This document shows positions 27,890 through 34,249 of a stretch of DNA of 64,000 bases, one piece after another. How positions within the stretch are numbered: position 1 is the stretch's first letter; every line of letters begins with the position of its first letter. Source of the stretch: a virus; IMG/VR virus record IMGVR_UViG_3300050343_000089, positions 1 through 64,000 of that record; one strand, given 5' to 3'. Position numbers and translations under genes: made by a program. The notes beneath the pieces are model-generated. The model had not been told where the DNA came from, did no database searches, and saw only the letters and a program-made list of their open reading frames with translations.

Positions 27890-28059
27890 TGAGCAATAAA
27901 CCGCAAATTGATGTTTCGCAATTAAAAAGGCAAATCGATAAAGGCAAATCACTAAACGAGGTGGTCATGTCTCTTGGTAAAAGCAAATCGACTATTTTAA
28001 AAGTTGCTAACGAGAATGGTTTAAAGTTTGATAAAAAGTCTCATTGGGCAAATTTATGA
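27889..28059 (+). CDS. Small helix-turn-helix protein
   Basis: 56 residues with GKSLNEVVMSLGKSKSTILK, a helix-turn-helix of resolvase/transposase type (SLNEVVMSLG-turn-STILKVANE). Start overlaps the previous stop (TAATG). Its last codons (GCA AAT TTA) are part of the repeat GGGCAAATTT. Genome B's copy at 61786..61956 differs by one residue. A candidate transcription regulator or DNA-remodelling accessory. Confidence 0.62.
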   Translation: MSNKPQIDVSQLKRQIDKGKSLNEVVMSLGKSKSTILKVANENGLKFDKKSHWANL

Positions 28060-28370
28060 ATATATCTTTAGATTATGATGATACATATTCTTTAGACCCT
28101 AAAACTTGGGATAAAATAATTGATATACTACAAAAGGCAAATCACAATGTTTTTTGTGTAACAAAGAGATATGAATCTATAGCAGATGATATAAAAGAAT
28201 CTTTAGACATACCTATAGTTTTTGTACCTAAAGGCAAATCTAAGTCTGCTGAAGTAAGGGACAGAGGTTTAAAGATAGATGTTTGGATTGATGACAAGCC
28301 TTTATCAATAACTGGTAGAAATGTAAGTCAAGGCAAATTTCATAGAAAACATTTTTTTGGGCAAATTTAA
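28056..28370 (+). CDS. HAD-like phosphatase/hydrolase, present only in genome A
   Basis: 104 residues with LDYDDTYSLDP (HAD motif I, Asp-x-Asp) and VWIDDKPLSI (motif IV, Asp-Asp), plus VFCVTKRYES in the place of motif II. This suits small phage HAD or deoxyribonucleotidase-like proteins that act on nucleotides. ATGA overlap with the HTH gene decides the start. The gene lies precisely between GGGCAAATTT copies at 28046..28055 and 28359..28368 and is missing in genome B. Confidence 0.65.
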   Translation: MNISLDYDDTYSLDPKTWDKIIDILQKANHNVFCVTKRYESIADDIKESLDIPIVFVPKGKSKSAEVRDRGLKIDVWIDDKPLSITGRNVSQGKFHRKHFFGQI

Positions 28371-28400
28371 CATTGAGGCAAATTTAGGTTTAAGGCAAAT

Positions 28401-29057
28401 ATGGATATACAAGTAAAAACTGATCTCAAACAACTGCAAAAAAAGCTAGATATTCTTCGTGACAAAACATTCAACAAAGTTATGAGCGAAGGAATAAACT
28501 TTACAGCAGAGAGAGTTGTCAATGCACAAAGGCAAATGTTGGTAAAAAAACTACATAGACCAAAACCATTTTCAGTTAAATCTATAATAATGTCACAATT
28601 TGCTAAGCCTAGTAAAACACGATTAAAAGCAACTGTAAGGGTTAAAGATAAGTCCGCGTCTTATTTGTATTACATTTATACAGGAGATATTGAACCTGCT
28701 AGAAGAGAGGCTTATGCTTCACCAACAAACGAAGGCAGAACAAAAGCAAACCAATATGGAAATATTGTTACCAAAAAAGGACTTATAAAAAAAATAGATG
28801 CAACAGACAAAAGCAACAGAAAAGGCTCACGTTTTGTTGGTGTACCTAAAGGTAAAGGCTCTAAAGTTTATGGTGTATGGGAGAGACAGGGTAAGAAGGG
28901 TAGAGAAGGCTTAAACCTTCTTGTTGCCTATACTCCCTTTATTAGGCATAGAAAGTTTATTGATTGGTTTAAGTTGAGTCATAAGGTAGTGAAGAATAAT
29001 CTTTATAAAGAGATCAATAAGCAAATGATTAAAAGGGTTAAGAGGGTAATGAGATAA
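28401..29057 (+). CDS. Minor tail protein Z-like (tail completion), outside the tail module
   Basis: 218 residues, very basic. N-terminal LKQLQKKLDILRDKTFNKVM then GINFTAERVVNAQRQML recalls lambda gpZ (prophage minor tail Z), as do LKATVRVKD and the C-terminal YGVWERQGK...LLVAYTPF. gpZ helps tails join heads correctly. Finding it after early genes, some 20 kb from the other tail genes, is unusual. It begins at ATG inside the repeat motif (AAGGCAAATATGG). Genome B's version (62015..62701) is only about half identical. Confidence 0.55.
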   Translation: MDIQVKTDLKQLQKKLDILRDKTFNKVMSEGINFTAERVVNAQRQMLVKKLHRPKPFSVKSIIMSQFAKPSKTRLKATVRVKDKSASYLYYIYTGDIEPARREAYASPTNEGRTKANQYGNIVTKKGLIKKIDATDKSNRKGSRFVGVPKGKGSKVYGVWERQGKKGREGLNLLVAYTPFIRHRKFIDWFKLSHKVVKNNLYKEINKQMIKRVKRVMR

Positions 29058-29100
29058 AGGCAAATTTACCTTAGAGGCAAATTTACCTTTACTGCAAATT
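29058..29100 (+). repeat. Three GGCAAATTT copies between convergent operons
   Basis: AAGGCAAATTTACC, GAGGCAAATTTACC and CTGCAAATTTA follow one another with about 18-base spacing between the end of the rightward genes and the leftward operon. GGCAAATTTACC is one mismatch from a perfect palindrome (GGYAAATTTRCC). The same trio is at 62702..62745. It may serve as a boundary between converging transcripts. Confidence 0.7.
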
Positions 29101-29103
29101 TAA

Positions 29104-29331
29104 TTAATTACTATACAACAAACAAGATTGTATAAATAATGAATCCGCCTCATCATAGTTTTTAAAATATGCAATATCAGAATAAATACCGCTTTTTCTT
29201 TTCGGCTCATATTTATCACCTTCATATTTAAGGATATCAACATAATATTTTTTGCCTTTTTGTTTTAAAAGAACATAAGGTTTTTTAGTTTTAAAATGTG
29301 TTACCCTGCTTTGCAATAATACTTTTTTCAT
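29104..29331 (-). CDS. Small basic 75-residue protein, last gene of leftward operon
   Basis: MKKVLLQSRVTHFKTKKPYV then KQKGKKYYVDILKYEGDKY. Start at 29331 is set by AAGGAGCAAGACTAATG, which ends the upstream gene. In genome B only the first five codons survive (62745..62762). No family is recognised. Confidence 0.6.
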   Translation of the reverse strand: MKKVLLQSRVTHFKTKKPYVLLKQKGKKYYVDILKYEGDKYEPKRKSGIYSDIAYFKNYDEADSLFIQSCLLYSN

Positions 29332-29549
29332 TAGTCTTGCTCCTTGCAATCAATACAAATAAATTCTTCACAATCTGAATTCCAAACATACTGTAAACAA
29401 CTATCACAACAAGTATGCTCAGGTTGACTTGCATTAAATTCTTGTTCAAATTCTTCATCATTCAAAGAATTATCTATATTTATAAATGGGTGATTATTAT
29501 TAGAATGTAATGTTCTTATTTGTTTAAATGTAAATTTTTCTATATTCAT
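29331..29549 (-). CDS. Small Cys-rich (Zn-finger-like) protein
   Basis: 72 residues, ending HTCCDSCLQYVWNSDCEEFI then CIDCKEQD: Cys pairs C-x2-C and C-x2-C around a short linker, a likely zinc ribbon. The first half is polar (TLHSNNNHPFINI). Starts by TAATG overlap in the AAGGAGCAAGACTAATG junction and itself ends in KEQD. Genome B has three different genes in this slot. Confidence 0.6.
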   Translation of the reverse strand: MNIEKFTFKQIRTLHSNNNHPFINIDNSLNDEEFEQEFNASQPEHTCCDSCLQYVWNSDCEEFICIDCKEQD

Positions 29550-29737
29550 TAGTCTTGCTCCTTCTTATATGCACACACAACAAAGTTATAACCCTCTGCC
29601 TCTGTATCTAAATCTAACAAATCAGTAAGCGTATCCAATACATTTACTTTATGTGATTCAGCATAATCAACACCAAACCACACACCGTCAGGAACTATAG
29701 TCCACCCATTCTTTTTAAGTTCTTGTTTAGTTATCAT
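29549..29737 (-). CDS. Small 62-residue protein, first gene of leftward operon
   Basis: MITKQELKKNGWTIVPDGVW then DYAESHKVNVLDTLTDLLDL. Start at 29737 is supported by AAGGAGTTAAATAAC and a promoter about 40 bases upstream. Ends in KKEQD within the shared junction. Identical in genome B (63234..63422). Unknown function. Confidence 0.65.
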   Translation of the reverse strand: MITKQELKKNGWTIVPDGVWFGVDYAESHKVNVLDTLTDLLDLDTEAEGYNFVVCAYKKEQD

Positions 29738-29773
29738 GTTATTTAACTCCTTAATTTTATTTAACATACACCT

Positions 29774-29802
29774 ATGATATATAAATATATATTTATATGC
29801 AA
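29774..29802 (-). promoter_or_regulatory. Leftward promoter PL2 with palindromic operator
   Basis: On the minus strand TTGCAT, 17 bases, TATCAT. The spacer is occupied by TATAAATATATATTTATA (29780..29797), a perfect 18-base palindrome also found in the other leftward promoter. The start codon it serves is at 29737. Same layout at 63459..63487. Confidence 0.55.
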
Positions 29803-29810
29803 TAGTTAAA

Positions 29811-30010
29811 TGCAAATTTATATTTAAGGCAAATTTAAGATCAAGGCAAATACTGTTTTGATGCAAATTTAGTATCAAGGCAAATACTGTTTTGATGCAA
29901 ATTTAGTATCAAGGCAAATTTAGTATCAAGGCAAATTTAGTATCAAGGCAAATTTATTTTTCATAAAAGGCAAATTTATTTTTCATAAAAAAAGGCAAAT
30001 TTATTTTTGA
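29811..30010 (+). repeat. AAGGCAAATTT tandem array (two unit types), no gene
   Basis: Eight AAGGCAAAT copies start at 29826, 29843, 29877, 29911, 29928, 29945, 29967 and 29992, with three shorter TGCAAATTT copies at 29811, 29862 and 29896. The first type is AAGGCAAATTTAGTATC (17-base period). The second continues ATTTTTCAT plus an A-run (22-26 bases). All copies point the same way. Genome B's array is about twice as long. It lies upstream of PL2. Unit lengths, lack of unique spacers and gradual drift exclude CRISPR. Confidence 0.9.
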
Positions 30011-30192
30011 CAAAAAACATCAAAATTTTTTTTGGACAAAAAAAACAAAGACCAACAACAAAAACACCACAAGACATTCTAAGCCTCTACATTACAATAT
30101 AAATATATATAGGTAGTAATGCATTACTTTAATATAAAAACACCGCATAAAGGCTTAGAGGCTCTCTTATATAAAGATTTATTTATTAAGGG
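30011..30192. other. Noncoding stretch with invertible T8-(4)-A8 element
   Basis: No convincing gene. T8-GGAC-A8 lies at 30026..30045 and is T8-GTCC-A8, its exact reverse complement, at 63900..63919 in genome B. A partial TATAAATATATATA site is at 30099. The 63-codon frame from 30119 overlaps the terminator and has no ribosome site, so it is not called. The stretch matches 63,890-64,000 otherwise almost base for base. Confidence 0.55.
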
Positions 30193-30193
30193 C

Positions 30194-30220
30194 ATAAAAA
30201 AAGGCGGTAATAATACCGCC
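30194..30220 (-). terminator. Intrinsic terminator of leftward operon 1
   Basis: Read on the minus strand: GGCGGTA-TTAT-TACCGCC followed by a run of seven T. A 7-bp GC-rich stem with tetraloop and U-tract is a textbook intrinsic terminator. It lies about 20 bases past the last small gene of the operon. In the + direction no T-run follows. Confidence 0.82.
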
Positions 30221-30242
30221 CTTTATTGGTTAGGTTTAGTTA

Positions 30243-30302
30243 TTAGTCTTCTTCTTTATGCTCCCAATATGTCCAATAATAGGCTTCAGAATGTCCATTC
30301 AT
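30243..30302 (-). CDS. Possible 19-residue peptide before terminator
   Basis: MNGHSEAYYWTYWEHKEED, aromatic and acidic, preceded by AAAGAAGATTATAAGC. It fills the space between the Zn-ribbon gene and the terminator. Possibly the real end of an upstream frame altered by indels. Low certainty. Confidence 0.35.
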   Translation of the reverse strand: MNGHSEAYYWTYWEHKEED

Positions 30303-30316
30303 GCTTATAATCTTCT

Positions 30317-30477
30317 TTAGCTTCTCTTTAATCCATCTTTTCCTAATATTTGCTCTACACATTTAACAGAGCAAACAGATTCAGAATCGCCAACAATAAA
30401 CACGCCTGTTTGTTGGTTAGCTTGTCAATTGTTTTATTACAAGATTCACAAGCTACATTCCATGTTTCAAAACTCAT
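30317..30477 (-). CDS. Small Zn-ribbon-like protein, one-base frameshift
   Basis: Starts MSFETWNVACESCNKTIDKL. After about residue 24 a single-base indel is needed to continue TGVFIVGDSESVCSVKCVEQ to the stop. Joined, it has C-x2-C and C-x3-C pairs about 30 residues apart, typical of a small zinc-binding protein. The start overlaps the stop of the upstream gene (ATGA). Confidence 0.5.
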
Positions 30478-30640
30478 TCTTGTACCTCTCTCATGTTGTC
30501 GTAGTCTCTCACTATCTCTATATCAACATGAAACAAAGCACAACACTCTTGATTATCACAGCCCCATGTTTCAACTTCACAGCCTATATAATCAAAACAT
30601 ATTCAAGAACACCCTTTTTGCATTTTTTACATCTTTGCAT
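30474..30640 (-). CDS. Small Zn-ribbon-like protein, frameshift in a T-run
   Basis: MQRCKKCKKGVLEY, then after an indel in TTTT, DYIGCEVETWGCDNQECCAL and a C-terminal REVQE. Cys pairs C-x2-C and C-x4-C suggest zinc binding. The start is in GGGGTAAATAATG, the same junction string as at 30888. Confidence 0.5.
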
Positions 30641-30888
30641 TATTTACCCCTATAAATTGTTTAGCTAAATCAGACTCACAACCCACATAAAAGGGTATAG
30701 ATTGGATTCTTACCTTTGTATAACCTTTTGATTCACATAATAAAGCTATTCTCTCTGCAACTGCTTTGCTTTTAATAGTTTCGCCTAAGTGGTGAGTCTG
30801 TAACAGGCTCTCTTGTAAATATTTGGGTTAATGCCCTATCTTCTAGGCTGTTACGCCCCAATTTATATATTCAGTATATATCATTCAT
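30627..30888 (-). CDS. Small early protein of about 87 residues, frameshifted
   Basis: Reconstructed across indels near 30797 and 30870: MNDIY, then RNSLEDRALTQIFTREPVTD and TIKSKAVAERIALLCESKGY, ending LAKQFIGVNNAKM. It is clear over its second half, which is open for about 55 codons. Starts at TAATG overlap with the upstream gene. Family unknown. Confidence 0.45.
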
Positions 30889-31028
30889 TATTTACCCCTT
30901 ATTAATTTTAATTTATGCCCTTGATTAGTTAGGCGGTTAAATTTGTCTTGCATGGTTACAAGACATGAACCCCTAAAGGCTACAAAGCCTTTAAGTGATC
31001 CTTTGTTTATTATGATTTTATATTTCAT
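30888..31028 (-). CDS. Small basic 46-residue protein
   Basis: MKYKIIINKGSLKGFVAFRG then LVTMQDKFNRLTNQGHKLKL. Intact frame, TAATG overlaps on both sides, which supports the call. Basic and beta-like; unknown function. Confidence 0.5.
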   Translation of the reverse strand: MKYKIIINKGSLKGFVAFRGSCLVTMQDKFNRLTNQGHKLKLIRGK

Positions 31029-31363
31029 TACGCCACCTCTTGCTCTTGCATATAATCAAAAACGATTTCTTCGCCTATGATATATGTATACATGTTGACT
31101 ATCTTTTCGGGGTCGCTAAAGTCTGTGTAGACTTCGCCAAAGTTGTCTATTTCATATTCTTTTATGAAGTTGATAATATTAAAGGCTTCATCTCCTAGCC
31201 ATTGTTTAGCTTGATAAGTTCCTATGATGTAATAATCATTGTTAAAAGCGTCATGATGCACCTCTTGATTATCATTGTTTATTAAATAATCTTTATCATA
31301 CTCTAAACAATCTTTTAAAAAGTCCTCTAAATGTTCTCTTATTTCTTGTTTTTTGTAGTCCAT
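31028..31363 (-). CDS. Conserved phage protein (DUF7222-like), 111 residues
   Basis: Contains HHDAFNNDYYIIGTYQAKQW then LGDEAFNIINFIKEYEIDNF and SDPEKIVNMYTYIIGEEIV, a strongly conserved block I recall in phage early regions and tentatively link to DUF7222. Ribosome site GGGGCGTAACA. Acidic and helical. Unknown function. Confidence 0.62.
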   Translation of the reverse strand: MDYKKQEIREHLEDFLKDCLEYDKDYLINNDNQEVHHDAFNNDYYIIGTYQAKQWLGDEAFNIINFIKEYEIDNFGEVYTDFSDPEKIVNMYTYIIGEEIVFDYMQEQEVA

Positions 31364-31365
31364 TG

Positions 31366-31515
31366 TTACGCCCCTATTAATATATTAACTAATGACTTGA
31401 TGACCACTAGACCAACAAGCAACACACAACCAAAAGCTAAAGAATAATTAATTGCTTTAGTTCTTGCATTATCTACCGCGTTAATTCTAAACCTAATATT
31501 ATTTTTATTATTCAT
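31366..31515 (-). CDS. 49-residue membrane protein, first gene of leftward operon 1
   Basis: Polar basic start (MNNKNNIRFRINAVDNARTK) and one membrane helix (SLAFGCVLLVGLVVIKSL). Strong ribosome site AAGGAGAATATAAAC and a consensus promoter directly upstream make translation likely. Function unknown; possibly a host-takeover or superinfection protein. Confidence 0.6.
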   Translation of the reverse strand: MNNKNNIRFRINAVDNARTKAINYSLAFGCVLLVGLVVIKSLVNILIGA

Positions 31516-31549
31516 GTTTATATTCTCCTTATAATGTTAAACATAACCT

Positions 31550-31579
31550 ATTATATATAAATATATATTTATATGTCAA
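31550..31579 (-). promoter_or_regulatory. Leftward promoter PL1, full sigma70 consensus with palindromic spacer
   Basis: Minus strand TTGACA, 18 bases, TATAAT: both hexamers are perfect. The spacer is the palindrome TATAAATATATATTTATA (31556..31573). It drives the small-gene operon that ends at the terminator near 30,200. A repressor bound to the palindrome would block polymerase. Confidence 0.75.
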
Positions 31580-31837
31580 TAATTAATTTAATAAATATTT
31601 ATTTCTTTTTTAATACCTTTATAAGTTTCATGAATAATACATTTAGTATTATTTTCTTGTCATTCCCTTGATTTTTTCGCGTTGTTTCTTCTTGTCCTCT
31701 GAATCCCTTTGTTTATAGGCTTCTGAAACGCTAGGTTCTTCTGACCCAGTGGGTACGCAGGTTGCGTGATCGCATTATTTTTGTAGAGACAGAGCTGTAA
31801 CATCAGCCGTATTTATAATATAAAAGTCTTTTTGTAA
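31580..31837. other. Noncoding region upstream of small terminase; candidate cos/packaging site
   Basis: No gene on either strand. In lambda-type phages cos lies just before the small terminase gene. Here 31735-31775 is richer in G+C than its surroundings and contains ACGCA-GGT-TGCGT (31755..31767), a perfect 5-bp inverted repeat like the dyad around a terminase nick site. No counterpart from genome A is in the window to compare. Confidence 0.35.
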
Positions 31838-31866
31838 TTGAGCTTTGAATGAAGTATATTTATACT
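31838..31866 (+). promoter_or_regulatory. Candidate rightward promoter before small terminase
   Basis: TTGAGC, 17 bases, TATACT, with the gene start 29 bases downstream. The sequence is AT-rich, so a chance match is possible. No good ribosome site follows, and the gene uses a TTG start, so expression may be low. Confidence 0.42.
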
Positions 31867-31894
31867 TATGAGTATTAAGAAACTACTATAAAAC

Positions 31895-32419
31895 TTGGCC
31901 ACTAGAAAAGAACTAGCAGAGCATCTTGACCTGTCTCCTCAATCTATTAGCGATCTAATTGGAAAGGGTATATTTACTATCAGCTCAGGAAGATCGCCTG
32001 TTAATATAGATGTGTGCAGGGTTCAATACATAAACTATTTAAGAAAAGCTGCTAGATATACTAAAAAAGATGGTACAGGTGACATAGCAGAAGAGAAAAC
32101 CAAACTTACTGCTGCTCAGGCTAGAAAGGCTGAACTTGAAGTAGAAATTATGGAAGGAAAGTTAGTGCCTATACAAGAAGTTGAGGAGTTTTTGGTTGAA
32201 AGGTTTTCAAACGCTAGAGCCAAATGGCTTGGCGTTCCCTCAAAGATTGCACATAAAGTAATTACAGTTGATACTTTTGCTGAAGCGGAACAAGAAATAA
32301 AAGAAGGAATATACGAAGGATTAAACGAACTGGCTAATGATGGAATACCTGAAAAATATAGAACGAGTGGTAGAGAGTACGAATCAAGTTTGGACTCCCC
32401 CACCCAATCTAAAGATTAG
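31895..32419 (+). CDS. terS: Terminase small subunit (Nu1-like)
   Basis: 174 residues. The N-terminal winged helix TRKELAEHLDLSPQSISDLI is the DNA-recognition domain of Nu1-type small terminases, followed by a helical oligomerisation region (TAAQARKAELEVEIMEGKLV). It binds the packaging site and hands DNA to the large subunit. TTG start, no obvious ribosome site. It overlaps the large subunit gene by 83 bases in another frame. The only copy in the window. Confidence 0.85.
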   Translation: MATRKELAEHLDLSPQSISDLIGKGIFTISSGRSPVNIDVCRVQYINYLRKAARYTKKDGTGDIAEEKTKLTAAQARKAELEVEIMEGKLVPIQEVEEFLVERFSNARAKWLGVPSKIAHKVITVDTFAEAEQEIKEGIYEGLNELANDGIPEKYRTSGREYESSLDSPTQSKD

Positions 32420-34160
32420 CGACTGGGCAGATAACTACAGAAGACTATCTCCTGAATCATCTGCTGAGTCAGGTGTTTGGAGAACTGACAGAGCACCCTA
32501 CCAAAGAGAAATCATGGACTCATTTAATGACCATGATATACAGCGTATAGTTTGGATGAAATCTTCTCAGGTTGGTGCTACAGAGATATTGTTAAATGTT
32601 ATTGGTTATTACATAGATCAAGACCCTGCACCTATGTTGATTATGCAGCCTACACTAGCTATGGCTCAGGCGTTTAGTAAAGATAGGCTTGCTACCATGA
32701 TAAGGGATTCTGAGAAGATAAGAGATTGTGTTAAAGACCCTAGAAGTAGAGATAGTGGTAATACAGTGCTATCTAAAAAGTTTGTTGGCGGAAACCTTAC
32801 AATGGTTGGGTCTAATAGTGCTGCTGGACTCGCTTCAAGAGCTATAAGAATTTTGCTTGCTGATGAAACTGACAGGTATGAGGCATCAGCAGGAGCAGAG
32901 GGAGACCCAATATCACTTGCAACCAAGAGGACAACTACTTTTTGGAATAGAAAAATATACTTATGCTCCACTCCTACAATAAAAGGACTTTCAAGAATAG
33001 AAACAGCTTTTGAAGAGTCTGATAAGCGTTACTACTATGTGCCATGCCCTGAATGTAATGAAAAACAAGTTTTAAAGTGGAAGAACGTAATTTGGGAAGA
33101 AAATAAGCCTGAGACAGCAGCTTATGCTTGCGAACATTGTGGTTCTATAATAAATGAGTCTAAAAAACAATGGATGTTAAAGCATGGAGAGTGGATAGCT
33201 ACAGAAAAGAAAACAGGAACAGCAGGATTTCATATATCAGAGCTATATTCTGTTTGGTCTACTTGGTCAGAAATGGCTATTAACTTTCTTGAAGCAAAAA
33301 AGAATCCTGAAATGTTAAAAACTTGGATAAATACATCTCTTGGAGAATCTTGGGAAGAACAAGGAGAAGCAGTTGAATATGAGACACTTCTTGGTAGAAG
33401 GTTAAATTATGACTACACAACCATTCCTGAAGATGTTTTAGTTCTTACTGCTGGAGTGGACACGCAGAAGGATAGGTTGGAACTGCAATTGGTCGGATGG
33501 GGTAAAAATTATGAGGCTTGGGTGTGTGACTATAAGATATTTTGGGGAGACCCAAATGCTATGAATGTTTGGTCAGACCTAGACTCCTATCTTAAGAAAA
33601 GATTTAAAACTGAATCTGAGAGATTAATACCCATATCATGTTGTACTATTGACTCAGGTGGACATCATACGAACATGGTTTATCAATTCACAAAACCTAG
33701 ACAGGCTAGAAGAATATTTGCTGTAAAAGGATTATCAACAGCAGGTAAGCCAATAGCAAATAGGCCAACATTTGTAGGTAAAAATAAGGCTGTTTTATAC
33801 GGAGTAGGGTCAGATTCTGCAAAAGAAGCCATTTTTTCTCGTTTAGCTGCTGATAATGAGTCAACTACTTTACATTTTTGCTCTGATCTTGATGAAGAGT
33901 ACTTTAAACAGCTAACAGCAGAAAAAAGAGTAACAAAGTTTATTAGAGGAAGAAAAAGTCTTGTTTGGAAACAAATAAGACCAAGAAATGAGGCTCTTGA
34001 CACACTTGTATATAATTTTGCTGCTATATACATACTAAACCCTAATTATGACTCTATTGAGCAAAAAATACTAACAAAACAAGCAGCACCAAAAGAAAAC
34101 AACCAAAATAAGCCACAAAAAGGCATAAATAGAGGTAATTTTGCTACTTCTTGGAAGTAA
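32337..34160 (+). CDS. terL: Terminase large subunit (GpA/TerL family), complete
   Basis: 607 residues. The ATPase has a variant Walker A at 75-82 (KSSQVGAT, as in GpA proteins) and Walker B at 172-179 (ILLADETD). A Cys-4 zinc element (CPECN ... CEHCG) follows, then the nuclease domain with LTAGVDTQKD, IDSGGHHTN and DTLVYNFAA. It cuts concatemers and drives DNA into the head. A second ATG one codon later could also be used. Intact throughout, unlike most B structural genes. Confidence 0.94.
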   Translation: MMEYLKNIERVVESTNQVWTPPPNLKISDWADNYRRLSPESSAESGVWRTDRAPYQREIMDSFNDHDIQRIVWMKSSQVGATEILLNVIGYYIDQDPAPMLIMQPTLAMAQAFSKDRLATMIRDSEKIRDCVKDPRSRDSGNTVLSKKFVGGNLTMVGSNSAAGLASRAIRILLADETDRYEASAGAEGDPISLATKRTTTFWNRKIYLCSTPTIKGLSRIETAFEESDKRYYYVPCPECNEKQVLKWKNVIWEENKPETAAYACEHCGSIINESKKQWMLKHGEWIATEKKTGTAGFHISELYSVWSTWSEMAINFLEAKKNPEMLKTWINTSLGESWEEQGEAVEYETLLGRRLNYDYTTIPEDVLVLTAGVDTQKDRLELQLVGWGKNYEAWVCDYKIFWGDPNAMNVWSDLDSYLKKRFKTESERLIPISCCTIDSGGHHTNMVYQFTKPRQARRIFAVKGLSTAGKPIANRPTFVGKNKAVLYGVGSDSAKEAIFSRLAADNESTTLHFCSDLDEEYFKQLTAEKRVTKFIRGRKSLVWKQIRPRNEALDTLVYNFAAIYILNPNYDSIEQKILTKQAAPKENNQNKPQKGINRGNFATSWK

Positions 34161-34249
34161 TTTGACTTTTCTTGCTAGGCATGTTGACTTTTTTACAGAA
34201 AACCATAGTGTAATATTAGATATATCTAAAACATTTATGAGGTTTTTGC
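34161..34249 (+). promoter_or_regulatory. Leader with TTGACTTTT direct repeat (genome B)
   Basis: Same arrangement as at 681..770: repeats at 34162 and 34184 spaced by 22, then AACCATAGTG and ATATTAGATATATCT. Conservation of repeats and spacing, but not of the bases between them, argues for a bound element. Confidence 0.35.

Noticed and set aside
30119-30310. 63-codon + strand ORF as a gene
   Set aside because: No ribosome site, it runs over the minus-strand terminator, and the coding signal nearby is on the other strand.
30350-30668. Two + strand ORFs of 101 and 79 codons
   Set aside because: Both are shadows of minus-strand Zn-ribbon genes with Cys pairs and TAATG/ATGA junctions.
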